Positions 32,020-45,700 of a stretch of 64,000 nucleotides of DNA are shown here, in pieces. Every line of letters begins with the position of its first letter. The first letter of the stretch is position 1. The stretch is from assembly GCA_035222895.1 (NCBI GenBank), contig JAVYIG010000695.1, positions 62,001 through 126,000 on the forward strand. Reading direction: 5' to 3'. The notes under the pieces are model-generated. The model was not told the DNA's origin. It saw nothing but the letters and a program-made list of their open reading frames with translations, and ran no database searches. The DNA comes from Strongylocentrotus droebachiensis. Its lineage: Eukaryota > Echinodermata > Echinoidea > Camarodonta > Strongylocentrotidae. Both the position numbers and the translations under genes were made by a program.

Positions 32020-35000
32020 CTGTACAGAGATGAAGAGAAAACAGAAAAGGTCAAGAACAATGCATAAAGGAACAGATCATTTCATTTCATTTCATTTCAT
32101 TTTTATTTTTTCATTTCCAACAAAATACAATACATAATAACGAATACAATGTAAAATGTGTTAATGAAAGTGTAAATTATGACACCAGTAACCTGTTTAT
32201 ATAAATAAAGTTGAACTTAACCTATAATTGATACAATCATAAAATGACATAATTTATGCATTTATGCATGAAAGGACATTGTTTATATCATACATGAAAC
32301 ACATAAATGTTGAGACTGCTTGCAAGACTAGCAGCATCGCTCTGAGTGAATAATTAAAAGATGGTGGAACAGACATACAGCTGCAATATATTATACGTTA
32401 TCATAATTATCATTTACCAGTCCTTATCCTACACCCCACTACTTCTACACACAAGATACTTCTACAAAACACTTAAAAACAGATTTGTACAGACGTTAAT
32501 ATTGAGAGAAAAAATAATAGTCCACGCCCCATTACCGGTACTTCATTTTCACTGTTTCTTGTAAAAAACACATGATCTATTCAAGCAATCCACACATGAA
32601 TAGAGTTCATACCACTTTTTCAAAAACACTTGAGATACTATACTAGGTGGTATGCATTACCGACTCAAAGTCTCTCAAATTCATCCAGAAATTCATTACA
32701 GCACAAGTGACTTGAAAAAAATAATAAAATTCTTAAATATGTCTCCCAAACCATACCAAAGAGAGTCACAAAACCTTTTCTATAGGCAAAACCATAGAAT
32801 TACTTCATTATATATTTATTATTAATATAACTTGCACGAATGACCCTAGCGTCAACCTTTTCCTTTTTCCAGACAATAAATGTATTCCACTATGATAAGC
32901 AAGAATGAGAATTTTAATCAGAGAGAGTGCTCTGCTGCTATCAAAAGCTCGTCGTATGACGGAGCAACAAAAAACAATAGCTCAATTTTCTATTAGCATT
33001 CAATTGAACAAGATTGCCATGCAATTTGAGTGTAATTAAACCCAATCACTCAATTAGTACTCGAGTCATGTAGCCATAGTGCCAGGCCCAGGAACCATAA
33101 GATATTAATGATTTAAACTGTCATCCCTTTAATACTTAACACAGTAGGAACTAATTTGGATTGTCACCTCACATCTGTAATTTGATAGCTGGCCTTTAAT
33201 TGGTACCATGTAATTACATTCATTTAATGGGCACTACGTTAAATCTATTGCTCAAATGTGCTTAATTAAGAAAAAGTCCAATTAGAGTCAACAGAGGCAT
33301 CGTTAGTTATGGTTCATTGCACTCTTCTGTTAACCAAATTCATTTTCAGCTCAATTTACTTTCGGCAGTAACTGAACAAAATCTCATTATGATGATGATG
33401 GTGATCATCATCAGGACTGTGAATGTAACTATTGCACTGTATTGCAGGAGCATATGGGTGACACTATCAAATCTATTGTTTCAATTTCATCATCCTCTTT
33501 TACATGCATTCGGAAAGATCAAATACTATAGGGTCACTTTCATGGTCACACTAGAATATATTAATGTTAATCAATTAGTGGTCGACTAATTACTAAGATA
33601 ACATATTGAATGCTACTAGACGAGGCTTTGATGGAACAGCCATTGTTTGAAATGATGTTTATGACACCTATTCTGAAATTTCAATGAATATCATTAAAAC
33701 ATTGCGGCTACATGAAAGAATAAGTGATGATCCAATTCCAATCACCATAAAAAATCACCAACCTACATACTTCACAAAAGACCAGATTAAATTGACTGAT
33801 TCTAGACTCCCTGTAGACAAATAATTTTTTTAATTACCTCTCATTTTACTTTTTCTCATAAACATTACGCGCATAACATTAAACAGGTCCCAAATGAGGC
33901 ATAAACAATCACAAAACCAAACGCCACACGTTCATACATCCTTTTCTTGTCAATTTTTCTTTAAAACCTTATTGAATTAACACATCGATGAGAACAAAAC
34001 AATAGTCTGCTGTACATGCAGCCATCAAAATAAACAATAGTTATATACCGTAATGATATAAGAGTGTCTACGCATCTATATTTCACAATATTTTAAAGTT
34101 TTCAACTTTAAATGAACATATTTGGAATAATGTCAAATAAAGAAATTATAAATTTAAAATTAGGAATTAAAGTCCAAGACAGGTGAAATACACAGAAACC
34201 AAACTGGCTGGGTGTTAAATAAAGGAAAATAATGCCTCCGGCTACTTTGTAGCAGATGCATAAAAATATCCATAGTGATCCTGAAAATGTCAGATATCTC
34301 TCATCTTTTTTAATATTTTCTTTGAACAGCTGTTTGATTCAGTATTTTTTTACATCGTATTAGCCAGTTCAGTGTTTCTCCATTGGAGGGAAAGAAGGAT
34401 TTGGGTAATGAAAATGATGACGGGTGAAATGACAAGAAAGGTAACGCGTGAGCTTGATATACTTTGAAACATTCAGTCTTTAAAAAGCTGATCTATGATT
34501 ACAGTTGGAAAACAAAGCTTGTCAAATTCTATCCGAGTCCTCAAATTCAGCAAAGAATATGTGAACTGTCAAAATTTTCCTAACTTGTTATTTGCAGAGC
34601 AAGAGTTATTTTCAATCTTGGCCTTTGGAATAACTTACAGCTCTGTAAAACATGGAACTACGGAAACATCAAATGCAAAGCCATAAAGGAAACGACAACT
34701 GCTGCTTGCATGCAAATTACCAAAGTAAGGATATCACACTAAACAATATTCTACATGATGCTAAGCCAAAAATCTGTCATCCCAGCAATTGATATTTGTT
34801 TTCATGGTCTTTAACATCTGGCTTGGTTTTTATTACAGATGAGAGAACATGGTTGTGACGGACGACTCAGATGATCATAGAAATATATATGATTCAGGAA
34901 ATTCTAATTTAAATCCAGAAAAACACAAACTGGACATTGAACATTGAAATGGATAAGCAAAAGCCGACACAGGTGGAAATATGAAAAGGAAGACACAGAC

Positions 35001-36700
35001 AGTAAGTAGATTTTAAAAAACAAGCGACACTTTCGTGATGGATCGAGGTGTTACAAGGGGGGATGGGTTGTTTTTGTTTTGGGTATTTATGCAGGGTAGC
35101 ATTCACATTTGGTGGGATGGGGTTGGATAGGGAAGGATAAGAGTAGGGGGAGTTTACTTTAGGGTAGGATATCAATAGAATTGGCAAAGTTAACAATAGG
35201 TTTGGAAGGGTTAGGAAACACAGGATAGGCGGCGATTGGGTATGGTAGGGGGATAGGGTGGGATACGATAAAGAATGTGGTGTTGGGTGTTGAAATTTGG
35301 TGTAGGGTGTTGTAGTTTGGTGTAGGGAGGTGTAGGTGGGGTAGGGTGGGGAAGGGTGGTGTAAGGGTGTAGGATGGTGTCAGGTGGTGTCGGGTGGTGT
35401 AAGAGTGTCGGGTGGTGTATGACGATAGGGTATAGAGTGATGTAAAATGGTGTAGAGTGATGTAGAATGGTGTAGAGTGGTGTTGAATGGTGTAAAATGG
35501 TGGAGGGTGGTGTATGGTAGTGTAAGATAGGTTAGGATATGATAAAGTGTGATAGTGTAGTGTAGTGTAGTGGGGGGAGGAGGGAATGAGAAAGTGTCAC
35601 AGAGAATTGAAAGGTGTGGTAGGGTGGGGTAATAAAGGGTGGGATAAGGAAGGGTGGGGTAAGGAAGGGTGGGTTTTAAACCAAATGTGGGGGGGGGGAT
35701 GGGGAGATTAAGGGGGCCACACCTGTCCGCTTTAAGGATGCGAGCTTCCGTAAATACCTTGGAGTCGGCTGACGGCCTCGTTCCGCACCACTGAGTTAGC
35801 CCTCTCTCGATCAATCTCCATCTCGGGCGACATCTCCTCTGAAAAAATAAAAACATAGAAAAAATAATTTAATGTTACTATCAGTCATCTAATTTTACTT
35901 CTCATTGCTTTGAAAAGGTATAGAATACAAGTGTTACATGTATTTGCAGTCTCTGTGTAATCTGTTTAGAAAAAGATGGCTTTTGGCCGTCTTTTTTTTC
36001 CCTGACCTTTTTAATCAACATATCTGTGCATGAGAGTCATATCCTACAAATGGCACAAATATATCCAACATAATCATTGCTTTAAATGTTAAGGGGCATG
36101 AATGATGGCTAAACAGTTCTTGGCAGGTTTTTGATATAACCTAAAATTATATTGACAGCTAATTACCTGAATACATTTTGCAAGATTCATTTTGTAACGA
36201 ATAACCTGAATTGTAGTTCCAAATGACCAGCAGTTGCACAATGCGATTTAAGATCTATGGTCACATAAATTCAAATCATTATCAGTATAGGTCCTAACAC
36301 GTCGACTGTGAGATGTGTAGGTTAAAGTAGTGCAGCGCCCCCTGTTGGTGGGTTGGCACCAGGCCAGCCGACACAACCACTGTTAATTTGTTCACCTCTC
36401 ATCACTAAAGTGATCCGAAGGTCGCCAATGGATAATTACATTTCCAAACACGCAATTATAATGCCTCCAATTTGTCTTTCTTTTGCTATTTCCCCACCAG
36501 TTTAACCTTTCATCATTTTCACACATATACTACACTCTACTATCTCTCTTTCTCATCTCCTTTCTCAATTATATTTCATCTCTCTCTCTCTCTTGTCCCC
36601 CTCATTCTCCATTTACACATTGATATGTACTAGTAATTTTGTTATTATGCTATTTACAGCAATCCCATATACACTATTTCCCTTTTTTTTTGTCTCTCTG

Positions 36701-36735
<35 letters not shown>

Positions 36736-39700
36736 GTCTGTCTTTGTGTGTGTGTGTGTCTCTCTCTCTCTCTCTCTGTCTGTCTATCTCTGTCTCTGTC
36801 TCTCTCTATTCATGTTTGTCTCTGTGTGTCTATCTTGGTGACATTACATTTATTTTCTCCACTGAAATTCCTCGTGTAGAGTAAACATGTTTTCTCTCTT
36901 TATTCCCAATCTTTCCATTTAATTATGTCAACCCTTTCTGTCTCCCCATCTCTCTCTCTCTTTTAATTTCACTGTTTTAAATATTTAATGACATATTTCA
37001 ATTTCTCCCGTGGCCTAGCTAGCTGAAATACCTATATATGCCAGTCCGGCTCTCCATCTCTGATCTCACCACTCCGCATCACTCAGCATGGGCAAATGGA
37101 CAATATCATTAGCAGCGCTTGCTCAATAATTCATTGATGATGGATATTATTTGTAGATTTCGTGCAATAAGTCGGCAGTCGTTAGGTATAGCTTTCATGA
37201 TTGGCTGATTATTGTCCAATCAAGCTGGCCATCAGGGAGACGGGTATTCCATTACTCTTATTTTTCATTCCCATTTCCTGCCCGGGCTAGACTGTTCTCT
37301 TCACTTTTGGCTCATTGCCTCATTTGCATTATAGATGAGGGTTCAAATCTAAAATTGGCCAAGCGTCCATCGTGAACGCACTACATCCACACGGGCTGAC
37401 TAATGAACTTAAGGCCATATATATATCATCCCTTAGCACTATCACAGTTACTAAAACACAAATGCATAGAATTGATACATATCTCTCTTTTCATTCATTT
37501 TTGGTTATCGCATATACATAATTTGATTACTTTTCTTTCTTTATACATTACATGATGTTTAGCTTCTGTGAAAATTGTTTTTCTCTTCATTATCGCATTT
37601 TAAAAGTGGTTGGTAGCATTTCATGTGGAATTCTTTGATGATTCTGAATTTGTAAAAGCAATTTAAAATGTTCAAAGCAAGGTACTCTTTATCTCTCACT
37701 CACGCATCCACAAGGCAAACACAACCACACACACACAGTCACCAGTGGTAGATCTATGGGATAACAGAGGACATGTGCTCCCACTCCTTCCTCTCCCTCT
37801 CCTCCACTGTCAATAGAAATGTGCTACTTTCTATGAATCATTTGTGAGCATGTGTCTCCCATTCCCCCTATCTACCACTGACCACTCAACCACAGGATCC
37901 ACCATGCAGAGATCCCAAAATCAGACCCATCAAGAATGACTGATAGGTGCTTCCTACCTAGGACACTCACTACGAGGCTTGAACCTCTGAGCCACTCACT
38001 CACCTTTCTCATAGACATCTGTACAGCTGGGCCTCCTGTCCCCTCCGTTGAGCGCCCTGATGGACTCCTGGGCCACTGCCTGGATGGGTTGGATGGTGTG
38101 GATGGGTGGGCTCCTGCTTGGCTCCTGGTCTGACAAGGAGCCCTTCATCTTCTGCTGTTCCCTCTCGCGTTCCCTCTGCTGCTGCTGCTGCTGCTGGGTC
38201 GTTGACTCCGCCTGCTCCTGGAGCCGTCTTCGGCTGCGCTTCTCCCTCTTGAGGCGGCGGACAAGAATAGCTGTTAAAACAGGTAAAAAAGACAAATGAG
38301 CTTCGAGTAGGAAGCAGTTCTCTGCTCAAAAATCAGATGGAGAAAGAAAAAAAATTATAGAATATAGAGATCATTATAGTTTAAGGCAATGGATCGAAAT
38401 TTGATGTAACCTGATAAGAATAGAGGTATAGAGATTGCCAGATTCTTTAACCGGTCAGTCAGTATAAAGTATATGAAGGTTGAATGGAATGGCATCATCA
38501 GGTTTTTAAGGGACATTAAGTGCAAGACCGAAGAAACTGTCCACAGGCACAGGCCAAAATTAATATGTCCCAAAAGATTTCCTACCAGAAACATAAATTC
38601 TACCTAAGTGACAGAAACATGAAGCAAATCTTGAATGCATCAGTTCAACCCTACAAACACTGTCCATTGTAAGACTTACCAAATCTCCTCTGTTCAGCAA
38701 CCAGTTGCTTCTCCATTGATTCTCGAAGTTCCCGCTCACGCAATAGTTCAAGCTTCAGTTCAGCTGTTAAAGACAAACCAAAGAATAATACTCACTGATT
38801 AATGAAGGTGCATGTAGGTATTACAGTGTGACAGTAACAAAGTATAACATAACACATGGACTATAGTTTTCACAGGCATCTGTTAATTCACAATCTATTT
38901 GTATCAGATCTCATAAATTAATATAAAGGCAGGTGGCAATTCAGATGACTTCTTTCTTTTTAATAATTTTTACCAAGTATGACCTAAATAATCATGTGGA
39001 AATATTTGTATTATATTTACTAAGTATCTACTACCTCTGCTTGATATGATTGGTAACTCTAAAGAAATAAGTTCTAAGTCTAATGAAATTTCACTTCCTG
39101 TATTGGTACAGTATACTTTATATATATATATATATATATATAGGTCATGTGACTTACTCTCCAAATATGATCTTTTTATGTTTAAAAAAGGTATAGATGT
39201 CACATGTGGGGTATAAACTATGATTTAAAGGAAATAAAAAGCTATTGGAAGCAATAGAAGCACCTAATAAAGCAAATATAGTGTACAAATGTGTCTTGCT
39301 GACAACTATAGGGTCATAACACATCTATTGAATTTATTGAATCGAAAGCAGGAAAGTATTACGATTACAAAATGAACTTAAAACAAACAGTATTAATTAA
39401 TGGAAAAGTTTGCACAGAGAGACAATGAATCATTTTTTATTTCAAGCTTACTTGCACATTAGATGAAGTAAATGGGGCAATTAATGATATATGAGGCTCT
39501 TTGTAAAGATGCTAACTCATCTGTGTTCCGTTTTGAGTGTCATCATTAAAATCAAATTCCAAATCTTTGATTGATGTAGTCAATTGTCATCTATTATCAC
39601 AGGACTATTATTCAAAGGAATAGGAAGTCCCAGTATACAATCGTTAGCGGATAAATGGAGCGCAATTAAAAACCCTAACAGTTGAGAAAACAATTGCAAT

Positions 39701-42700
39701 TTGTAAACTTTCACTTTGCTGGCCCTCAAACCCACGCAGCAGTATGGTGGGAAAGACGAGCATGAGATAGGGCGATCAGTGCTGAAATAAATGACATGAG
39801 TTTCCTTAGGAAAAAGCACTTGTAACCAGAAACAATTGTTTGATTTATTGACCTTGTTTTCATTGGGCATTAAGCGCAGTCTAATTGCTCCACTTTGAAC
39901 AGAATGAGGAGTGGCTTATAGAAATACGACTGTAAGAGTGGTCTGACCTCCAGCCCCAAAGTAAAATTTGTACAAATACAGACTCTCTACTATGAAAGAG
40001 CATGGGAATTGGCAATTACAAACTCTACACAGACTACATTTTTTCTTGAGCTAAGCCTAGACCACCTGAACATGGAATATGTAATTGAGTACAAGGCCTA
40101 TATTGGTCTACATCCCCCTATGTTCAGACCCTGTGGTATGTTTTATGATTGCTATATCTTGTTAACTTTAGAAAAGTGTGTTTCACACTATGAAAAATGA
40201 CCCTTTTTTTATTCAGAAGTGGAGAAAAGGTATTTATGTTCTAGAATTGTGAAATGGTCTACTTGCAAAAAGAACAGACTTTTGTTCTGTAATCAGTAGC
40301 ATGAGCACACAACTGAACTTTAAAACCCCATCTTGATTTCTTAAAGCATCGAGCAGAACGGTGGAGTGATTTGTATAGATAATTCTAGTAATTTGTCATT
40401 AATCAAAATTCAAAAACATATACGTGATAACTTCCTTGGTTTTTATGACAGTTATTACTCTCTGTAAATATAAATCACGACCCTGTTCAAAATCAAACAA
40501 AAGAATCAAGGTGATCTACCATTAATCAGTAATATGTGAGACTTAGTTTGACATAAATGGAGAGTCAAGTTTATATTTCTCTGTGTATCAGTTTATTATA
40601 AATATAATTTGATACAATCACTCCTTAATAAGCTCATTAATTCATAATCATTATGATGTTCCCCCATTAGAATAAACTAATTTACTTTAGGATTTGTGAA
40701 ATGGAATAATTTATAGTCAATGAAAATTATTACAAAAATGAAACCACTACTTTACAATAGTTTAGACAAACAAGACAAAATTACAAACTAACTCTCTATT
40801 ACGTCTGACCTATGCCCGATATTTCAACATTTCTATTTCAGATTTCATATTTCATTTCAAATTTGCATATCCTCCACTGAGAGCCGTCCTTGTTTTCAGC
40901 GGGCAATATCAAAACATAATAAATGCAAGCTTACAAATCCTCACAGTGATACATACTCAAGAGATGTTTTGACCCGAACACACTATGTATCACTTACAGT
41001 GTAGCTGAACTTGTAGAGCATATAAGAAAGGGAAAGTGAGAAATTCAAATTCTTTTCCCTTGCGCAGCCTCAACATGATGGCACATGTCATCGAGCTGGT
41101 AACCTTGATTCAAAGTTTCAATATTATTTCAATTTGTAGTCAGCAGAGTGAAACAGTCAAGAGAGAAGGAATGAAAAAACCCTCTTGTTTCACACTCGTC
41201 ATCTCGCATCTCTCCCTCGGATACGCATCTTTTCCGCACCGCCCCTGACCTTCGACGGCGATGAAAAGTTTCTGGGTAGCTGCGCTGAACTGTCAGCGGG
41301 ACCCACTTGCTTATTGACGTCTCAATTGCAAGATCGAAGGCAACTGGTTAGACGTCTCCTGCGCATTTTAGGTCTGGATATGGACTTGGGAAACTTTCAC
41401 CTCCCCCCTTCTATCTTTCTCACTTTAAGATAAGCAGAACATCTTCTGATAACATTTCTAATTGTCTGGTGAGACCCATAAGGGCATTAACTTATACATT
41501 TTAAACATAGTTAACAGCTTTATGGCTTTCAGCGGGCCAGTATCTCATCAATTAGCATTTTAGCAGAAAGCATACATTTAAAATCCCAATTTTGCTCAAT
41601 GTTTTTCACTTTTTTTTCTTATCTCTTTCTATCTTTCTTTTGATATCTCTCACTCTCACTCTTTGTATTTCTCTTTCTCTCTCTCCAATAGACTCATTCT
41701 CAATCTGTATCTTCCTCCTCCTCTCTCCTTCTCCATTCCTCTTTATCATCTACATCTCCTATCTGTAGTGTATATAAATTCATTTCTTCTTTTACTTCTC
41801 TCTCACTATCCCTGCCCCCATCATAACTATCTCCAGCTCCAGTCACCATATGTTTCTCTGTCCTACAGGTGGACATACAGAGTTCACAATGGAAACAGGG
41901 GTATGCCAGAAGGTACACACTGCACAGAATGGATATATAAGGATCAGGAGGGCGTTTCACAAAACTTGTCATCAGTGACAAATGACAGTTTTTGTTATAA
42001 GCCACTGAAATCCTTGCTTTCGATTGGTCATCAGCAGATTTGTCACTGATTTTAGTCATTTGTCATTGAAAAAAGGCTTTGTGAAACACCCCCCAGGTAG
42101 AAAGTGATGGTGTTTTACCTTTCTCTAGGTTGATCTGCTTGTCTCTCTGGCGTGCGTTGTCAGACGCTACCTTCAGTAAGCCTTGGATGTTGGTCAGGAG
42201 AGTTTCCATGGAGGAGGGACCCTGCATCGGTGGAAGGAAGACGGAAGACAACAGAGGTAGAGTTAATTAATTTAGAAAATGTAAATGAATACAAAACTTA
42301 ATGCTTCCTGTTTCATGTAATGGACCTTGTGGCAGATTAGCCTTGTGCTAAACAAGTTATCTTCAACTACTACTACTATTAATACTTATACTACTGCTTA
42401 CTACGAGGTGTCGTATTTGAGTGGATATGTCACCGGACTGTGGATCACGAGGTCCGCGGTTCGAGTCCTGCCACGGCTCTAATGTCCTTTGGCAAGACAT
42501 TAATCTACATTTGCCACACTCAACCCAGTTGAGGTAAATGGGTACCTGGTAGGATTATTCCTTGAAATGCACTGTGCGCTGATAACGGCTGCCGGAGCTA
42601 AGGCTAGGGTAATAATTTCCAAAGCTCTTTGAAAGCGCATAGAGATGTTATTTCATAATTAATTATGAAATTATGAACTGAATATTATTACTACAGAACA

Positions 42701-45700
42701 CTGACCAACACGATATACATATCTAACTCCCACTTATCATCTTTTACCTAAACCCCATTAAACAAATTCACAATAAAATCGCTTTTCAATGTACTAAATA
42801 ATATGTTACTACTAATTCATTTCATTCCAGATATCAAAAAGTTTTTTTAGATTATGGCAACTTACCACTTGGTGTGAGAGTATATCACTAGCTGTCATTC
42901 CAGGCAGGGGCATCCCTGATTGGCTGGTGCTGTTGCCATGGAGTTGTTCATACTCCTCCCCTCTTGAATGGGCTCCCTCAGAGAGAGCACCATCTGAAAA
43001 TAGTCAAATTATTTTAAAATAAAGTTATTTGAAATGTTGATCTGCCATTAGTCAGTCCCTTAACGTCAAAAGTCACAATACCTACATTTTCAGAACTTCC
43101 ATAGTCATACTTGAATGAAGAATTATACTGCTTGCAGAGAGCCACAGAGGCATTGAGACATCAAACTTTCAAAAAATGGAGGCGAGTCCTTCTGGTTCTC
43201 ATTAAATAATTATCTAATTGCTCATTAAAGCTTTTACTGGAGGAGTAGTCAGTAGTTTTCATCAAGAAATAGTTAATAAAGTTTCCTTTTTGAGCTGTGA
43301 CACAGTATCGCCATTGACTCACACATTGTAAAGTAATAAAGCTATCGATTCACATTTTAAAGCATTTCCAGTTTTTTTGTACAGACGGCTTAGAGAAATT
43401 CATCTCATACCCTCTTATATGAACCAATTACACAAAGTTTGCATTTAAAAATATGCAAATATTATGCAAACATTATGCAAATATTATGTGAATATTATGT
43501 TAATTTTATGCAAATATTCATATGGTTTTGATTACAAAGGAGGAAGGGTTCATTTCTCCACAAACATTCCTTCAATGTTTTCATTCTTTTTCTCAAGGAA
43601 GCACTCTGTGTAAAATCAATACCTGTATGTGACACTCCAGCCTTCGCATTCTAAATACAAATCTTGAAATATCGTTTACAAATCGAGGAGTGAGAATTTC
43701 AAACACTGCCAAATCTGTACAATAATATAACTGGACAAGGTCTGGTATTTTGCCATTGTCATCACTGATTTCGAACTATTATTATTATAATCACATATAA
43801 CATAAATATGATAGGATTACATGCGGTTTGATTGAACTGTTGGACCCCAAATTGATATAAGAGACGGACGCTTTTATACCAACAATAACATGATAAATGG
43901 ATAGAATTATAGCCAAATAGAGAAACAAATAAACAGATTTGCACGCACAAAGACCTGGCATTTATTGAAGTTAATACACTATTATTTAGAGTTCAAGCCC
44001 TTCTTCTAACACACAGCTAATAATATTAGTGTTCTTATATTACAGATTCAGATGTGTTATTTTTTTAAGAATATGAAATAAAGCTTACTCATGCCAGAGG
44101 GCTTGTTCTCTTCTCTCGCGTTCGCTGTTCAAAAGAATTTAAAAAAAGAAGAAAATAATATTACTAAAGAGTAATCTCAAGACAAAAAAGGTAGTTCCAT
44201 TTAAAAAAAACTTAAAATTAGCAGAGCAAAGCGAATCTTAACACTGCAAACTTATACTGCCTGGAGGATGTAAATGCTTCTTTTATCTGATTTCAAAGCA
44301 TCTTTGAATATTTTAGTTAACTCTATGTACATGTAGATGTGATACCTCTAACACTTGAATAATTTCCCTTTTTGCACATAAAATTCCTATTTTCCCCCTA
44401 AAATTGAGAAATGTTCAAAATTGAAAATAAAAAACTACTACAATCAAAAGATTTTTTCTTTTCTATTCAGTTATTTCTGTTATATTTTTGCATTACCGTA
44501 AATAATATTTGTCAAGAGTGTCAGGAGTGTTAAGAGATCACAGAGAATCTGACCGAATATCCGGCTTTGTTAACATACAACAGTTGCCACACATCACACA
44601 AAATCCAAAGAAAAATACTCCATAGGGCTTTGTCAAAAGGGAATTAATACATTGATATTCAGCCAAAGCATATATCTTACAAAAATACGCGCCAGGACAC
44701 TTGAACTCCACGCATTAAAGTTTCAATTGTCTATTAATGTTAATATCCGTGTAGGAACTACATGTATATTTTTTATCATTCTCTTTCACGTCTGTTTTGA
44801 TTTATTTTCACTAATAACAACTATGTTCGAGTCATAAGGTGAAATGAATCTTAATACTGCAGTAGTGTAATCGACGCGTGTGAGAATCTTAAAGTTCATT
44901 TAATGATTGATTGATTAACTTTTCTATTTAAAGGCATTGTCCCTTTTGTTCTAACCAACCCTCCTTCCCGGAAAGAACCTCGCTATTTTTTCTTCTTCAC
45001 AGATTGGTAAAGAAGCACACTGCTTGCTGTAAATGAATTTATCTTTTGTTCTTTGCCAAGCATCGCTCACAAAGGCAATTAAAGTGGATTTTTGTGTGAC
45101 GTCATGACGACAATTTTTTATTTTTTTTTTTTGGGGGGGGGGGGGGGGGTAGGAATACTTGCTCATCATTTGAAGGTGCTGTCTGATCAAATCTCGTGTA
45201 CCTAGGCTGTGTTCCATGGCTGCCATCGCCTCCTGGTGAATACGGTCGCTCTCCTTCTCGTCCTCGTCCTCGTGCATGGCCGACGACGAGTCGCTCTTGG
45301 GGGAGAGGCCTCCCTGCGAGCCACCCATCCTGGGGCTGGGGCCGTCCGAGGAGCGTGGGGACATGTCCCCGTTCTCCAAGTCTTCCTCGTGGTCGTCGAT
45401 GTCGACTGATGCGTGGCTGTGAGAGCTGGGCTGGCTCGACTGAAATAAGTAGCAAAAGAAAATCAATGTACATGAGCCCCATACAAATATTTTGAATTTA
45501 AAGATAAGCTTGAGTACTTGTAATGATAGAAAATAAATTCTCGCAGAATCCAACAAAAGTTACATTGAATGTTCAAGATTACAAATAAATGACATATGCC
45601 AAACGATTTTGGTAGAAAAGGTATAGGGGCCCGAGAAGTAATGGGCATAGAAAGATAAAGAAAACAAGGTAAGTAGGCTCGACACCATGTGACACTGTAG

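Noticed and set aside
35380-35856. 158-codon minus-strand frame
   Set aside because: It is the wrong frame over dachshund exon i joined to the G/T minisatellite (Tyr/Pro/Thr/Leu repeats). The real exon uses a different frame.
42412-42490. tRNA gene
   Set aside because: A- and B-box-like sequences are present but the cloverleaf is imperfect and it continues into a SINE body found twice more in the window.
43441-43520. CRISPR-like short repeats
   Set aside because: Units are contiguous 11-mers with no spacers in a eukaryotic intron.
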